A DNA stretch of 64,000 nucleotides from positions 139,669 to 203,668 of the forward strand of contig CAYOLV010000006.1 in NCBI GenBank assembly GCA_964404895.1. Direction: 5' to 3'. Numbering within the stretch: position 1 is the stretch's first letter; each line of letters opens with the position of its first letter. The notes beneath the pieces were generated by a model. That model worked only from the letters and a program-made list of their open reading frames with translations, did no database searches and was not told the DNA's origin. The translations under genes and the position numbers were made by a program. This document shows, piece by piece, positions 1-8,754 of this stretch. This DNA comes from JBGSUZ01 sp964404895. GTDB taxonomy: Bacteria; Bacillota; Clostridia; Peptostreptococcales; Acidaminobacteraceae.

Positions 1-546
1 TTTTTCAGGGTAACCCAGACGCACTTGAATCATAAAGCGATCTAGCTGGGCTTCTGGAAGGGGAAATGTGCCTTCAAACTCTATAGGATTTTGTGTGGCG
101 ATGACCATAAAGCAATCCGAAAGCGGGTAAGTTTGCCCGTCTATAGTCACTTGCTTTTCTTCCATCGCTTCCAAAAGACTGGACTGAGTTTTAGGCGATG
201 CTCGGTTGATTTCATCCGCCATTAACAATTGAGTAAAAAGTGGTCCCTTCTTAAAACGAAACTGTTGAATATCAGGCTGATAAATGCTGACACCAATCAA
301 ATCTGAAGGCAATAAGTCCGGTGTGAACTGTACCCGTTGAAAACTAGCTTCTAAATGCATGGCAATAGTCTTCACCAAGGTGGTTTTCCCCACCCCAGGT
401 ATATCTTCTATCAAGGCATGACCTCCGGATAAAAACGCACCTATAACTTGCTGCATCACACTTGGGTGTCCTATAAAATAATGCTCCATTTCGTTCATAA
501 CGGTGTGCAATTTAACTCTGAGTTCATTTTGTGTCACTTGATCCAT
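1..546 (-). CDS. MoxR-family AAA+ ATPase, N-terminal part (cut by window edge)
   Basis: The first 182 codons are present; the C-terminal lid lies beyond base 1. The translation begins MDQVTQNELRVKLHTVMNEM and carries a Walker A motif (GVGKTTL), a Walker B block (MADEINRASP) followed by the MoxR signature around SSLLEAMEE, and a sensor-1 block (VIATQNPIEFEGTFPLPE). MoxR ATPases act as chaperone-like partners of von Willebrand A-domain proteins and DUF58 proteins, which usually sit next to them and would lie outside this window. The start is an ATG preceded by GAGGGGGAT. It is transcribed away from rplI and separated from it by a terminator, so it is probably an independent unit. Confidence 0.93.
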   Translation of the reverse strand, partial: MDQVTQNELRVKLHTVMNEMEHYFIGHPSVMQQVIGAFLSGGHALIEDIPGVGKTTLVKTIAMHLEASFQRVQFTPDLLPSDLIGVSIYQPDIQQFRFKKGPLFTQLLMADEINRASPKTQSSLLEAMEEKQVTIDGQTYPLSDCFMVIATQNPIEFEGTFPLPEAQLDRFMIQVRLGYPEK

Positions 547-766
547 TAGAAGATCCCCCTCATCCTTAACTGGAAATAGTTATTGTTATTCCATCATACA
601 ACAAATTTTGTATTTTGAATTTTAAGAATTTTATAAATATTGACGCATTTAGAAATTTTACTACCGCACTAATGGTGTAAATAAAAAAAACGACCCTACG
701 CGGGGGTCAACTTTTTGACCACTGCTTAGGATCGTTTCATTATTTAATTCATTATAACCACTGTGT
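547..766. other. Intergenic region between rplI and moxR
   Basis: This 220-base AT-rich gap holds the rplI terminator at its upper end (683-737). A TATGAT-like -10 lies ahead of the moxR start, but no convincing -35 hexamer accompanies it. I see no ORF here. Confidence 0.5.
683..737 (-). terminator. Rho-independent terminator of rplI with nested hairpin
   Basis: Read on the minus strand, an outer stem (AACGATCCTA with TAGGGTCGTT, one bulge) is followed by a run of T. An inner hairpin, GGTCAAAAAGTTGACC, sits inside it. It lies just after the rplI stop codon and closes the yybS-gdpP-rplI unit. Confidence 0.85.
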
Positions 767-1210
767 TTACTGTTCGTTGACCACTACCGTTAACTTTGCA
801 GTCACACCTTGATAAACTTTTAATTCAGCAGTAAAAGTGCCTATTGCTTTAATATTGCCAATTTCAATTTTCTTTTTATCCACTTTTATGCCATGAGTCT
901 TTTCAAGTAATTCTGAAACGTCTTTTGAAGTAATAGCGCCGAATAATTTGCCGCCTTCTCCTGCTTTAGACTTGAACTCAATCGACAAGGAGCTGATCTT
1001 TTCTGCTAAAGCCTTTGCCTCAGCTAATTCTGCCGCTTTCCGTTTATCTGCAGATTCCTTTTGATGTTGCACTTCTTTAACGCTGCCATCTGTGGCTTCT
1101 TTTGCCAATCCTCTTGGTAACAGATAGTTTCTAGCGTGCCCGTCAGAAGCATTTACCACATCGCCTTTTTTACCCGTTCCTTTAATATCTTTCAATAAAA
1201 TCACTCTCAT
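767..1210 (-). CDS. rplI: 50S ribosomal protein L9
   Basis: The 147-residue product begins MRVILLKDIKGTGKKGDVV and continues with the L9 N-domain signature (DGHARNYLLPRGLA at about residues 23-36), a long charged connecting helix (about 41-75), and the C-terminal rRNA-binding domain with GGKLFGAITSKDV. L9 binds 23S rRNA at the base of the L1 stalk. The length is typical. Its ATG overlaps the gdpP stop codon by four bases (ATGA), so the two are translationally coupled. In many Firmicutes dnaB follows rplI; here a terminator and then moxR follow instead. Confidence 0.97.
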   Translation of the reverse strand: MRVILLKDIKGTGKKGDVVNASDGHARNYLLPRGLAKEATDGSVKEVQHQKESADKRKAAELAEAKALAEKISSLSIEFKSKAGEGGKLFGAITSKDVSELLEKTHGIKVDKKKIEIGNIKAIGTFTAELKVYQGVTAKLTVVVNEQ

Positions 1211-3195
1211 TTTGTCTCACTCTCCTTAAAATAGTCGTTGATCGCTTCAATCAGCAAATCATGAACGGCTCCCAGAGTTGTCTCTGTAAATTGAGCACCT
1301 GCTGTGGTCATATGACCCCCGCCGCCTAGTTTTTCTAAAATCATCTGAACATTAGTTTCACCCAATGAACGACCACTGATAAATACTATATTCTCTTCGT
1401 TCATAGAAATAACAAACGAAGTTGAAATACCTCTAATGTTAAGCAAATCGTCTGCCGCTTGTGCCGCAATCAAAGGTGCATTTGGAATAATGTCTGGGCA
1501 CACAGAAATGGCAACGTCGTGTTCGTAGAGCTTGGCACTGGAGACTAAGTTCGCTTTGTTGATAAAAGTGGTCAAATCGTCTTGGAAGAACTGTTTGACC
1601 TGTGTCGTGTCTGCTCCAAACCGTTTCAGTAAGGACGCCGCTTCAAAGGTTCTTACCCCAGTTTTAAAGCTGAAGCTCTTGGTGTCTACCGTAATCCCTG
1701 CCATGAGGGCTTCTGCCTCTATTTTCTCAATGTTGATTTTATTTTCCATGTATTGAAGAATTTCAGTGACCAGTTCACTGGTAGACGAAGCATAAGGCTC
1801 ATGGTACTTGAGTGCTGTATTCTCAATATACTCTGTTCCTCTGCGGTGGTGGTCAATGAGAACCACACGCTGTAGCTTTTCAAGGAGTTGAGGACATTCT
1901 GTAATGCTAGGTCTGTGGGTATCCACTACGACCAATAACACGTTTTCTTCCGCCAGTTCCAAAGCTTCTTCCGATGTAATAAATTTATAGGCAGGTTCAT
2001 CCTTGAACACATCATAGATGTTTTTAATGGCCTCTGTGACTTGATTGAGTACGATATACACATCTTTGCCTCGACTCATGACCGCACGGTTGATCCCAAT
2101 TGCAGCTCCAAAACAGTCCATGTCTGGGTATTTATGACCCATAATGATGACCCGTTTGCTTTCATCTATCAAAGGACGTAGGCCGTGGGCAATAATTCTC
2201 GCCTTAACCTTATTCCGCTTCTCAACTGCTTTTGTCTTGCCGCCGTAAAAATCAAAATTCCCAATTTTACGGACAACGGCTTGGTCGCCACCTCTGCCCA
2301 AAGCCAGTTCCAATGCCGAAAAGGCATACTCTTCAGATTGGGTAAAGTTCTTTCCGCTGACTCCTACCCCAATACTTAACGTAACGGGGAATTTATTCCC
2401 TACTTCAATCTCTCGAATTTCATCTAAGATACTGAATTTTTTAACTTCTAAATTTTCCAAATATCTATTTTCAAAGACGACGATGTATTTATCATTTTGG
2501 TATTTTTTAATCAAAGCATTCATTCGAGACGCCCAGAGGTTAATTTTGCTGTCAATCTCCGAAGCGAGGAATGGTCTTTTATCCTCTTTGGTCTCTGACA
2601 TGACGTCGTCATAATTGTCCACTTGGATCATCCCAATGATGGGTTTTTCATCGTCGTAGCGTTCCATGGTGATTTTAGACGCTGTGGTGTCAATCCAATA
2701 GAGCATAATGGTGTATCTCGTTTGATCAGAGTCCATTTTAATGACGTTGGAATAGGTTCGATAATATTTTTCACCAATTTTAACATCGATTAATTCTTTG
2801 TTTTGTAGAATTTTGTCTATGTCAAAATGATGTACCAGTTCTTCCAAATTGGCTCCTAATAAGTCCTTTGTGCCCAACATGTCTGCAAATTTTGAATTGT
2901 ACCAGGAAATTCTTCCGTCAAAGTCCAGCATAGTCAAAGGCACGGGCATGTTTAAAATTGCATAGCGCGCTGCGGAGTCCATGTCGCTGTAAAGTTCTTC
3001 AATGTATTTTTGCATCTTTTTCTGAATCTGGCGGTTGGACTGCCAGTTGTGAAAAAGCAAATAAACAAGGGCAATCACGCCGCAGGCACCCAATATAGGG
3101 TTATAGAACACAACAATCAATACTAAAATCGATGTAATCCATAAGGAAAGTCCTGATTCTGGTTTTAACAGTTTGCTCAGTAAGGGATTACTCAT
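1207..3195 (-). CDS. gdpP: Cyclic-di-AMP phosphodiesterase GdpP (DHH family)
   Basis: A membrane protein of about 662 residues with two N-terminal transmembrane helices (about 15-50), a PAS domain (about 70-155), a degenerate GGDEF domain (about 185-315; the signature site reads LGRGGDQA) and a DHH-DHHA1 catalytic module. Visible metal ligands are GHKYPDMD (about 353-360), VVDTHRP (about 423-429) and DHHRRG (about 448). GdpP hydrolyses c-di-AMP to pApA and so affects osmotic balance and beta-lactam tolerance. I take the ATG at 3195 because GAGGTG precedes it closely; an in-frame start at 3252 would lie inside yybS and lacks a ribosome site. It lies between yybS and rplI, a conserved order. 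Confidence 0.95.
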   Translation of the reverse strand: MSNPLLSKLLKPESGLSLWITSILVLIVVFYNPILGACGVIALVYLLFHNWQSNRQIQKKMQKYIEELYSDMDSAARYAILNMPVPLTMLDFDGRISWYNSKFADMLGTKDLLGANLEELVHHFDIDKILQNKELIDVKIGEKYYRTYSNVIKMDSDQTRYTIMLYWIDTTASKITMERYDDEKPIIGMIQVDNYDDVMSETKEDKRPFLASEIDSKINLWASRMNALIKKYQNDKYIVVFENRYLENLEVKKFSILDEIREIEVGNKFPVTLSIGVGVSGKNFTQSEEYAFSALELALGRGGDQAVVRKIGNFDFYGGKTKAVEKRNKVKARIIAHGLRPLIDESKRVIIMGHKYPDMDCFGAAIGINRAVMSRGKDVYIVLNQVTEAIKNIYDVFKDEPAYKFITSEEALELAEENVLLVVVDTHRPSITECPQLLEKLQRVVLIDHHRRGTEYIENTALKYHEPYASSTSELVTEILQYMENKINIEKIEAEALMAGITVDTKSFSFKTGVRTFEAASLLKRFGADTTQVKQFFQDDLTTFINKANLVSSAKLYEHDVAISVCPDIIPNAPLIAAQAADDLLNIRGISTSFVISMNEENIVFISGRSLGETNVQMILEKLGGGGHMTTAGAQFTETTLGAVHDLLIEAINDYFKESETK

Positions 3196-3205
3196 ATGTT
3201 CACCT

Positions 3206-4171
3206 CTAAACCTTACGGTTTTGGTATAATTTGCGAATGTCGATGGTTGCATCCATCAGACCCACTAAAGACAATACTTGTAGCCCAAAGAACAGTACCA
3301 AGAGAAGGGTTGCAAAGCCAACAATGACGGCGCGTTTTTCCACATTGCCCCCTCGTTCAGCGGTTATAAAGGCCAAAGTCGAAGCCCCTTGGAAAGCAAA
3401 GACATAGCTGAAAATCACCGCTAAGTTCATATAGATCACATACTGATCCACATAGCCTATGCTGTCTGTAATCCAAGTTAAAATGATGATCAACAAGAGT
3501 CCCGGCAAAATGGATGACGGCAATTTGAAATCTTTGAACTTCGCCATAGGTGCTATCTCTACCCCTGACTTTTTTAAAATCGGTCTAGAAATAAAGTAGG
3601 TAATCACCGCTATTATAAAGCCATAGCTGATTAAGATCACAGGTTTTGTATTTTCGATATAACCCTTCATTTTTTTGAGGGTGTCGGTTTGAATTTTAAT
3701 GTCTTCTTGGGAAAGCTTCATAGTGGTCGCTTTTTCTTTAACCATGGTAATCATTTGGTCGAATCCCTGTGACACCAAGCTAAAGATGTCTACGCCGCCT
3801 AAAGACACATATGCGAATAGAATCAGACTGAGTCCCATAGAATAGAAAATTGTGCTCACCAATATAATTTTTGAGGTATGCCATTTCTTCTGTATCATAA
3901 AGCCTGTAGCCGATGCGCACAAGCCGAACATGACGGTATCTGTCAATGCCACAATCGGATCAAACAGCAACATCAAGCTGAGTCCCATAATCACAGTGCC
4001 CGCGGCGCCAGCGTAAATCCCCTGCCTAGCCGTCAATATAGTCATGGGTACTGCGGCGATTACAAAAAGAAAAACCAAAACAGGCATATTAGCCAGTACC
4101 ACTAAAATAAGGGCAACCGCCGTTAATATCGCTGTTTCCATCACGGTTTTTAAGTTGTTAGATTTGTTCAA
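3206..4171 (-). CDS. yybS: YybS-family membrane protein (DUF2232)
   Basis: A polytopic protein of 321 residues with about eight hydrophobic helices, for example ILTAVALILVVLANMPVLVF near the N terminus and AVIVGFATLLLVLFFGLQVL near the C terminus. It matches the YybS/DUF2232 family, which normally precedes gdpP and rplI, as it does here. The biochemical role is not established. The start is TTG at 4171, preceded by GGAGTGGCTTAA. The gdpP start lies 10 bases beyond its stop, so the three genes form one operon served by the promoter at 4214-4242. Confidence 0.88.
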   Translation of the reverse strand: MNKSNNLKTVMETAILTAVALILVVLANMPVLVFLFVIAAVPMTILTARQGIYAGAAGTVIMGLSLMLLFDPIVALTDTVMFGLCASATGFMIQKKWHTSKIILVSTIFYSMGLSLILFAYVSLGGVDIFSLVSQGFDQMITMVKEKATTMKLSQEDIKIQTDTLKKMKGYIENTKPVILISYGFIIAVITYFISRPILKKSGVEIAPMAKFKDFKLPSSILPGLLLIIILTWITDSIGYVDQYVIYMNLAVIFSYVFAFQGASTLAFITAERGGNVEKRAVIVGFATLLLVLFFGLQVLSLVGLMDATIDIRKLYQNRKV

Positions 4172-4213
4172 TTAAGCCACTCCATTCTGGATCGATATAT
4201 TCCAATCCTATAT

Positions 4214-4242
4214 ATTATACAATAATATCATCTAGATGACAA
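4214..4242 (-). promoter_or_regulatory. Sigma-A-type promoter of yybS-gdpP-rplI
   Basis: On the minus strand TTGTCA (-35) and TATAAT (-10) are separated by 17 bases, about 43 bases upstream of the yybS TTG. Confidence 0.7.
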
Positions 4243-4361
4243 AACTATCGAATATTAATTGGGTTTTGCCACGGTTTACTTATTACGGTATTTTAATGAG
4301 AATTGTCTCAATTTTCCCAAAATTCCATTCGCGATGTAATACATCCTTAATAAATTGAACG

Positions 4362-4367
4362 TATAAT
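4362..4367 (+). promoter_or_regulatory. Probable -10 element of the ABC/HlyD operon
   Basis: A consensus TATAAT lies 32 bases before the TTG start at 4399. No good -35 hexamer is present at 16-18 bases (the site reads ATACAT), so this could be a weak or activator-dependent promoter. Confidence 0.4.
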
Positions 4368-4398
4368 AATATTAATACGATTAAAGGAGCGGTGGCTT

Positions 4399-5733
4399 TT
4401 GAAGGCAAAAATTGCAGTACTGGTGCTTATTTTCGCATCTGCAGGTTTTCTGACTTATCATCATTTTGCACAAGACTCCAAGCCCGAAAATGCGTTAGAA
4501 ATTTTATACATAAACAACAACGATTCCGAAGAATTGAAGAACGTCAAAGCTGCCATGTTGGCGATTAACGCCATGGTCTCCACTAAGCTGGAACTCCCCA
4601 TCAACCTGACCATTTTAGAAGTTAAAAATGGGGATGAATATTTGATCAAACGCAACACCATCATGCTCAGCGACAATCCGCCAGACATTATTGTGGCAGG
4701 CACTCAACCCTTGGCAGATCTCGAAAAAATGGGTGCTCTCATGCCCTTGGAAGGCAATATTGAGAGCTTGGATCAGGTGTATGATTCTCTCAGCGGCACC
4801 CATACCGTTGCCTTTGGCTTCCATATCAAAAGCGCTGTCATCAATAAAAAGCTTCTAGAACGTATGGACTTGACTATGCCCACCCCTGACTGGATGGACG
4901 AAGACGTGGTCGAACTGGTGAGTGCCCTAAAGTCCAAACAGCCCGGTATGAATTTATTCTTAACGAAGGCGTTATATGAAACCTACTTTAATTGTTACCT
5001 TGGTGACTTGATTGAAAAGAAAATGGCAGGAGACATTGCGGATTTTACATTATCAGACCCTGAGTTTCTCAGCGCTCTTGATGAAATGAATAAAGAGATT
5101 AAAAAATCTTTCGACCTTAGCAGCATGCCCAATCAGCAGGCGCGCATCAATATGATTTTTGAACCCAAATCTCAAGAATTTTTAAAACAACAACGGGATA
5201 TTGAAGACAATATGCTCAACAATGTAACCGTTGTAGAAAGCATCAATGCCATGAACGCGGTTACTATGACAAAAATATATCAATATACTGATAATTTGGT
5301 GCTTTTACCTATTGGGAATAAGATGGAGACTTTGCGCTTTGGCATCAACGCTCGAACAAAACACCCAGAAGTGGCAAAAGATTTTGTCAATCGAGCGCTC
5401 AGTTGGGATTCCCAGTTTAAGTTTGCCCTGTTCTCTGACAAAGTTAAATACGCTCAAGTCAATAAGGACAACGAGTGTCGTCTCCTTGCCTATGGTGAGG
5501 CTTTTGCTTCTGATTCAAACGTCGTCGATATACGAAACGCCGTCATTGAAAAATTAAACAACAAAGAATATACAGATTTGGGCGAAATGGATGCCAAAGA
5601 ACGGGTGGCGCGAGACGAACTGCTCAGAACCACCTTTAACGTCATCTTCGACCCCAAACTCAGCGAGGAAAAGTTCCAGTATAAAGAACTTCAAATCGTT
5701 CAGGATCGCATCAAACTCATGATTCTTGAATAA
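4399..5733 (+). CDS. Extracellular solute-binding protein of a sugar-type ABC system
   Basis: 444 residues with one N-terminal hydrophobic segment (IAVLVLIFASAGFLTYHH) and no lipobox cysteine, so it is probably a membrane-anchored or secreted binding protein rather than a classical lipoprotein. The PPDIIVAG block near residues 94-101 and the FGINARTKHPEVAKDFV block near 306-322 are typical of family-1 (MalE-like) binding proteins. The start is TTG, with AAGGAG nine bases upstream. It is the first gene of an operon with two permeases, a HlyD-like protein and a membrane protein. The substrate cannot be read from the sequence. Confidence 0.8.
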   Translation: MKAKIAVLVLIFASAGFLTYHHFAQDSKPENALEILYINNNDSEELKNVKAAMLAINAMVSTKLELPINLTILEVKNGDEYLIKRNTIMLSDNPPDIIVAGTQPLADLEKMGALMPLEGNIESLDQVYDSLSGTHTVAFGFHIKSAVINKKLLERMDLTMPTPDWMDEDVVELVSALKSKQPGMNLFLTKALYETYFNCYLGDLIEKKMAGDIADFTLSDPEFLSALDEMNKEIKKSFDLSSMPNQQARINMIFEPKSQEFLKQQRDIEDNMLNNVTVVESINAMNAVTMTKIYQYTDNLVLLPIGNKMETLRFGINARTKHPEVAKDFVNRALSWDSQFKFALFSDKVKYAQVNKDNECRLLAYGEAFASDSNVVDIRNAVIEKLNNKEYTDLGEMDAKERVARDELLRTTFNVIFDPKLSEEKFQYKELQIVQDRIKLMILE

Positions 5734-5739
5734 GGCTCT

Positions 5740-5790
5740 GATGAGCGCTGGGCTCATCGCCACCTCCCCAAATTTGCTTCGCAAATAGGG
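5740..5790 (+). repeat. Two hairpins between binding-protein and permease genes
   Basis: GATGAGC (5740-5746) pairs with GCTCATC (5752-5758), and ATTTGC (5772-5777) pairs with GCAAAT (5781-5786), the second flanked by CCC and GGG. Neither is followed by a T run, so they look like mRNA-stabilising or processing structures rather than terminators. Confidence 0.65.
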
Positions 5791-5810
5791 TAAGCAAAGG
5801 AGAAATGACT

Positions 5811-6638
5811 GTGAAAAAATTCAAGACCGATCAGATTGACCGCCAAGCCATGTCTCTTCTTCTGCCTAGCTTGATTGGATTTTCTCTGGTTTACCTGATT
5901 CCCTTTTTTGGAATGGTACTCCAGTCCTTTTCTAGACCCGAGGCAACGCCTACTCTGAAAACCTATCAGGAAGTCCTCGGCAATAAGGCTTTTCAGCTAT
6001 CCGTAGGCAATTCTTTAATATTTATTGTCCTCGGGATTCCAACCCTCATGATTTTTTCATATCTACTGGCTTTATGCATCCACGAGCTTAAAACACCCCC
6101 TTGGGTAAAATTGCTCCTGGTACTTCCGATTGCCCTTCCTTCTGGGGCTTCCATCGGATTTTTCAGAAACCTATTCGGCGCCAGTTATGACAGTCTCCTC
6201 TATTCCGATTTGAATATGTTGGTGCTGGTCTTTATCTTTATTTGGAAATATACGGGCTATAATCTTTTAATCTACTTGTCAGGCTTTAAGCTCATGCGGG
6301 GCTCTGTCATGGACAGCGCAAAAATTGACGGCGCCAACTATCCTCAAATCGTCTGGCACATCATTTTACCCCTTTCAGCCCCTTACATTGTCTTTGCAGG
6401 GATTGTAACCATTATCAACAGTTTCAAAATTTTCAAAGAAATTTACATCTTACAGGGCAGTTATCCTAGTACCTCGCTTTATTTATTCCAACACTTCGTC
6501 AATAACAAGTTCAACGATATGGCTATTCAAGAACTGGCTACTGCCGCAACCCTATTTGCCATCATCATCTTGGCTTTGGCCTACGGGGTCATTTCCTACG
6601 ACAAGCATCAGCAAAAACGCATTCGAGGTGAATCATGA
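5811..6638 (+). CDS. Sugar-type ABC transporter permease (MalF/UgpA-like)
   Basis: About 275 residues and six transmembrane helices, starting with LLLPSLIGFSLVYLIPFFGM. The cytoplasmic EAA-like loop reads DSAKIDGANYPQIVWHIILP (about 170-190), the docking site for the ATPase. I choose the GTG at 5811 because AGGAG lies eight bases ahead of it; the ATG at 5805 is in frame but only two bases from that ribosome site. It pairs with the following permease, whose start overlaps its stop. No ATP-binding subunit is encoded nearby, so it may share a general ATPase (MsmX-like) encoded elsewhere. Confidence 0.88.
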   Translation: MKKFKTDQIDRQAMSLLLPSLIGFSLVYLIPFFGMVLQSFSRPEATPTLKTYQEVLGNKAFQLSVGNSLIFIVLGIPTLMIFSYLLALCIHELKTPPWVKLLLVLPIALPSGASIGFFRNLFGASYDSLLYSDLNMLVLVFIFIWKYTGYNLLIYLSGFKLMRGSVMDSAKIDGANYPQIVWHIILPLSAPYIVFAGIVTIINSFKIFKEIYILQGSYPSTSLYLFQHFVNNKFNDMAIQELATAATLFAIIILALAYGVISYDKHQQKRIRGES

Positions 6639-7453
6639 AGAAACGAATCCGCTTTGGGCTCTACATCATTGCCATTCTCTTTTTTATTCCGATTGCCTAT
6701 ACCTTCGTCGGCAGCTTTATGACCGCCACTCAACTTGAGCGAGAAGGCCTTCAGTGGATTCCGGAAGCCTTTAATCTACAACAGTATTATCGCTTGATCA
6801 CCGACAAAAATCAGTATTTCGACTTCATGTTCAACTCCATGAAGATCGTTTTCATTATCATTGTCTGTCAGGTGGTCTTTGGCGTCTTTGCAGCCTTTGC
6901 ATTGGCAAAACTGAATGTGCCTTTCAAACGTTTAATTATGATGACCTATTTACTCACACTGCTTATGCCCATACAAGTTACCATGGTGCCCAATTATTTA
7001 TTCTTTCAAAAATTGGAGCAGTGGCTGCCCATCCACATCTTGAACACCCATACCGCTTTGATTTTGCCTGGTGCTTTTTCTGCCTTTGGGATTTTCCTAA
7101 TGAAGCAGTTTATTGAAGGGATTCCAGACGAAATTATCGAAGCTGCTAAGATTGAGGGTGCCAGTACCTTTAGGATTCTTTTTCAAATCATTATTCCCAT
7201 CATCAAGCCTGGTATTCATGCATTGATTGTTTTAACCTTTATCGACAACTGGAACATGATCGAAACAGCTCTGGTCTTTATCAGCGATGAGCAACTGCTG
7301 CCACTGTCTGCTTTCTTGGAACAAATTTATACCAATCACCATGATTTGTATTACGCAGGGGCAACATTGTACCTGATTCCTGCAATTTTTATTTTCTTAA
7401 AAGGTGAAAAATATCTCGAAAAAGGATTTTCAATGGGGGAGAGCGACTTATGA
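6635..7453 (+). CDS. Sugar-type ABC transporter permease (MalG/UgpE-like)
   Basis: 272 residues and six predicted helices. The EAA-like loop reads IIEAAKIEGASTFRILFQII (about 169-188), with the conserved EAA...G pattern of carbohydrate permeases of the second subunit type. The ATG overlaps the previous stop (ATGA), showing translational coupling, and the next gene overlaps its own stop in the same way. The partners are the preceding permease and the binding protein at 4399. Confidence 0.9.
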   Translation: MKKRIRFGLYIIAILFFIPIAYTFVGSFMTATQLEREGLQWIPEAFNLQQYYRLITDKNQYFDFMFNSMKIVFIIIVCQVVFGVFAAFALAKLNVPFKRLIMMTYLLTLLMPIQVTMVPNYLFFQKLEQWLPIHILNTHTALILPGAFSAFGIFLMKQFIEGIPDEIIEAAKIEGASTFRILFQIIIPIIKPGIHALIVLTFIDNWNMIETALVFISDEQLLPLSAFLEQIYTNHHDLYYAGATLYLIPAIFIFLKGEKYLEKGFSMGESDL

Positions 7454-8754
7454 TGCAGCAGTCAATCAAATGGGGAAAACGAATTGTCACGGGATTTTTT
7501 ATACTGATCTTTACTTTAGGCTTCTTTTCAAAATCACTCATCAGTATTACACTGCCCAATGTCCAAGTCTCTGAAATCCACGACGGGGTTGAAGTCTCAT
7601 ATACCAGTGAGTTGGAAGGCGAAATTGTGGCTAAGAAGAACGCAGACATCTGCCTAAGAGGGAATGCCCTCATCCAAGAGGTTATGGTTCAGAAGGGGGA
7701 ATATGTTCGGAAAGGTGATGTTTTGTTTACTATTGACACCACTTTAGGACTGCAATCTTCAGCCGATGAAGAAACCTTGCGCAATCAAATCCAAGTGGAA
7801 AAAGCACGCATGGCCACTTTGACTTCACAAACCACTTTAGAAGCCCAAAATGCCTTAGCTTCGGCAAAGAGCAAGTTGAAAGAAGCACAAATAAAATACG
7901 ACCATCAAAAACAACTCTATGATTCAGGTGCTATCAGCGCAGAAGAACTGCAAAGCGCTTTGTCTAATTTGGAAACGCTAAAATCTGAAGTGGCAACAGT
8001 AGAAAGCAGCAACAAGCTTGCATTGGCTCAAAATAAAGTTGCCCTCAGTGAAGTTCAACAGCGCATCAGCCAATATGAAAATTCTCTTAAAGTCTACGAA
8101 ACCGCCTCTGAACGTTATTACGACATTAATTCAAGCGGTGAGGTTTTTTCTAAATATACGGGTTATGTGACCAAACTCCCTGAAAAGGGACAGCAGTTCC
8201 AAACGGGTGAAATCATTGCCAGTATAGGTATTTGCAATACTTTTAACGATCTCGCTTTCCAAATTCGCATCCCTCAAAAATATTTTGAAGAGTTTGTCAA
8301 AGGCTCTAGCGTGGTGAATATCAGTACCCAGTCAGGCAAAAACATCGGCCTCGTCGCCTTTGACTTTGACTCTGCTGTCTTTGATTCTGGGGAAATGAAA
8401 GTCCTCGCTAGCTTTAACGACGAACCTAATATTTTAGTTTATCCTACCATGAAGGTCTCTTCGAGAACCACTGGCTCAGACTATATTGGTGGTGAATATC
8501 TTGCAGTACCTCGTACCGCTGTCGTTTCAGGAAACACCTCTCTAGACGGTACCAATGCCATTATCTATATCATTCGAGAAGAGGAAGATGCCCTTGGCAA
8601 GAGCAATGTGGCCGTGGCAGTTCCCGTAAATGTACTGTCTATTCGCGACGAATACGCCGTTATTACAGAGCTCAGAAATATTCCTTCTAATAAGATCATC
8701 ATCAATCCAAGTGCTCGTATTAAAGACGGATCGAAGGTGTATGTATGTCCATAA
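7450..8754 (+). CDS. HlyD-like periplasmic adaptor / membrane-fusion protein
   Basis: 434 residues with one N-terminal membrane anchor (about 10-32). A split biotinyl/lipoyl-like domain follows: the first half is at about residues 60-100 (VQKGEYVRKGDVLFTIDTT) and the second at about 235-260 (YTGYVTKLPEKGQQFQTGE). Between them is a long alpha-helical coiled-coil hairpin (about 105-215) rich in A, E, K and Q. A beta-barrel-like C-terminal region completes the membrane-fusion-protein layout. Such adaptors normally serve export systems, so finding one coupled by an ATGA overlap to an import-type permease pair is unusual. Partner and substrate are unknown. Confidence 0.82.
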   Translation: MMQQSIKWGKRIVTGFFILIFTLGFFSKSLISITLPNVQVSEIHDGVEVSYTSELEGEIVAKKNADICLRGNALIQEVMVQKGEYVRKGDVLFTIDTTLGLQSSADEETLRNQIQVEKARMATLTSQTTLEAQNALASAKSKLKEAQIKYDHQKQLYDSGAISAEELQSALSNLETLKSEVATVESSNKLALAQNKVALSEVQQRISQYENSLKVYETASERYYDINSSGEVFSKYTGYVTKLPEKGQQFQTGEIIASIGICNTFNDLAFQIRIPQKYFEEFVKGSSVVNISTQSGKNIGLVAFDFDSAVFDSGEMKVLASFNDEPNILVYPTMKVSSRTTGSDYIGGEYLAVPRTAVVSGNTSLDGTNAIIYIIREEEDALGKSNVAVAVPVNVLSIRDEYAVITELRNIPSNKIIINPSARIKDGSKVYVCP

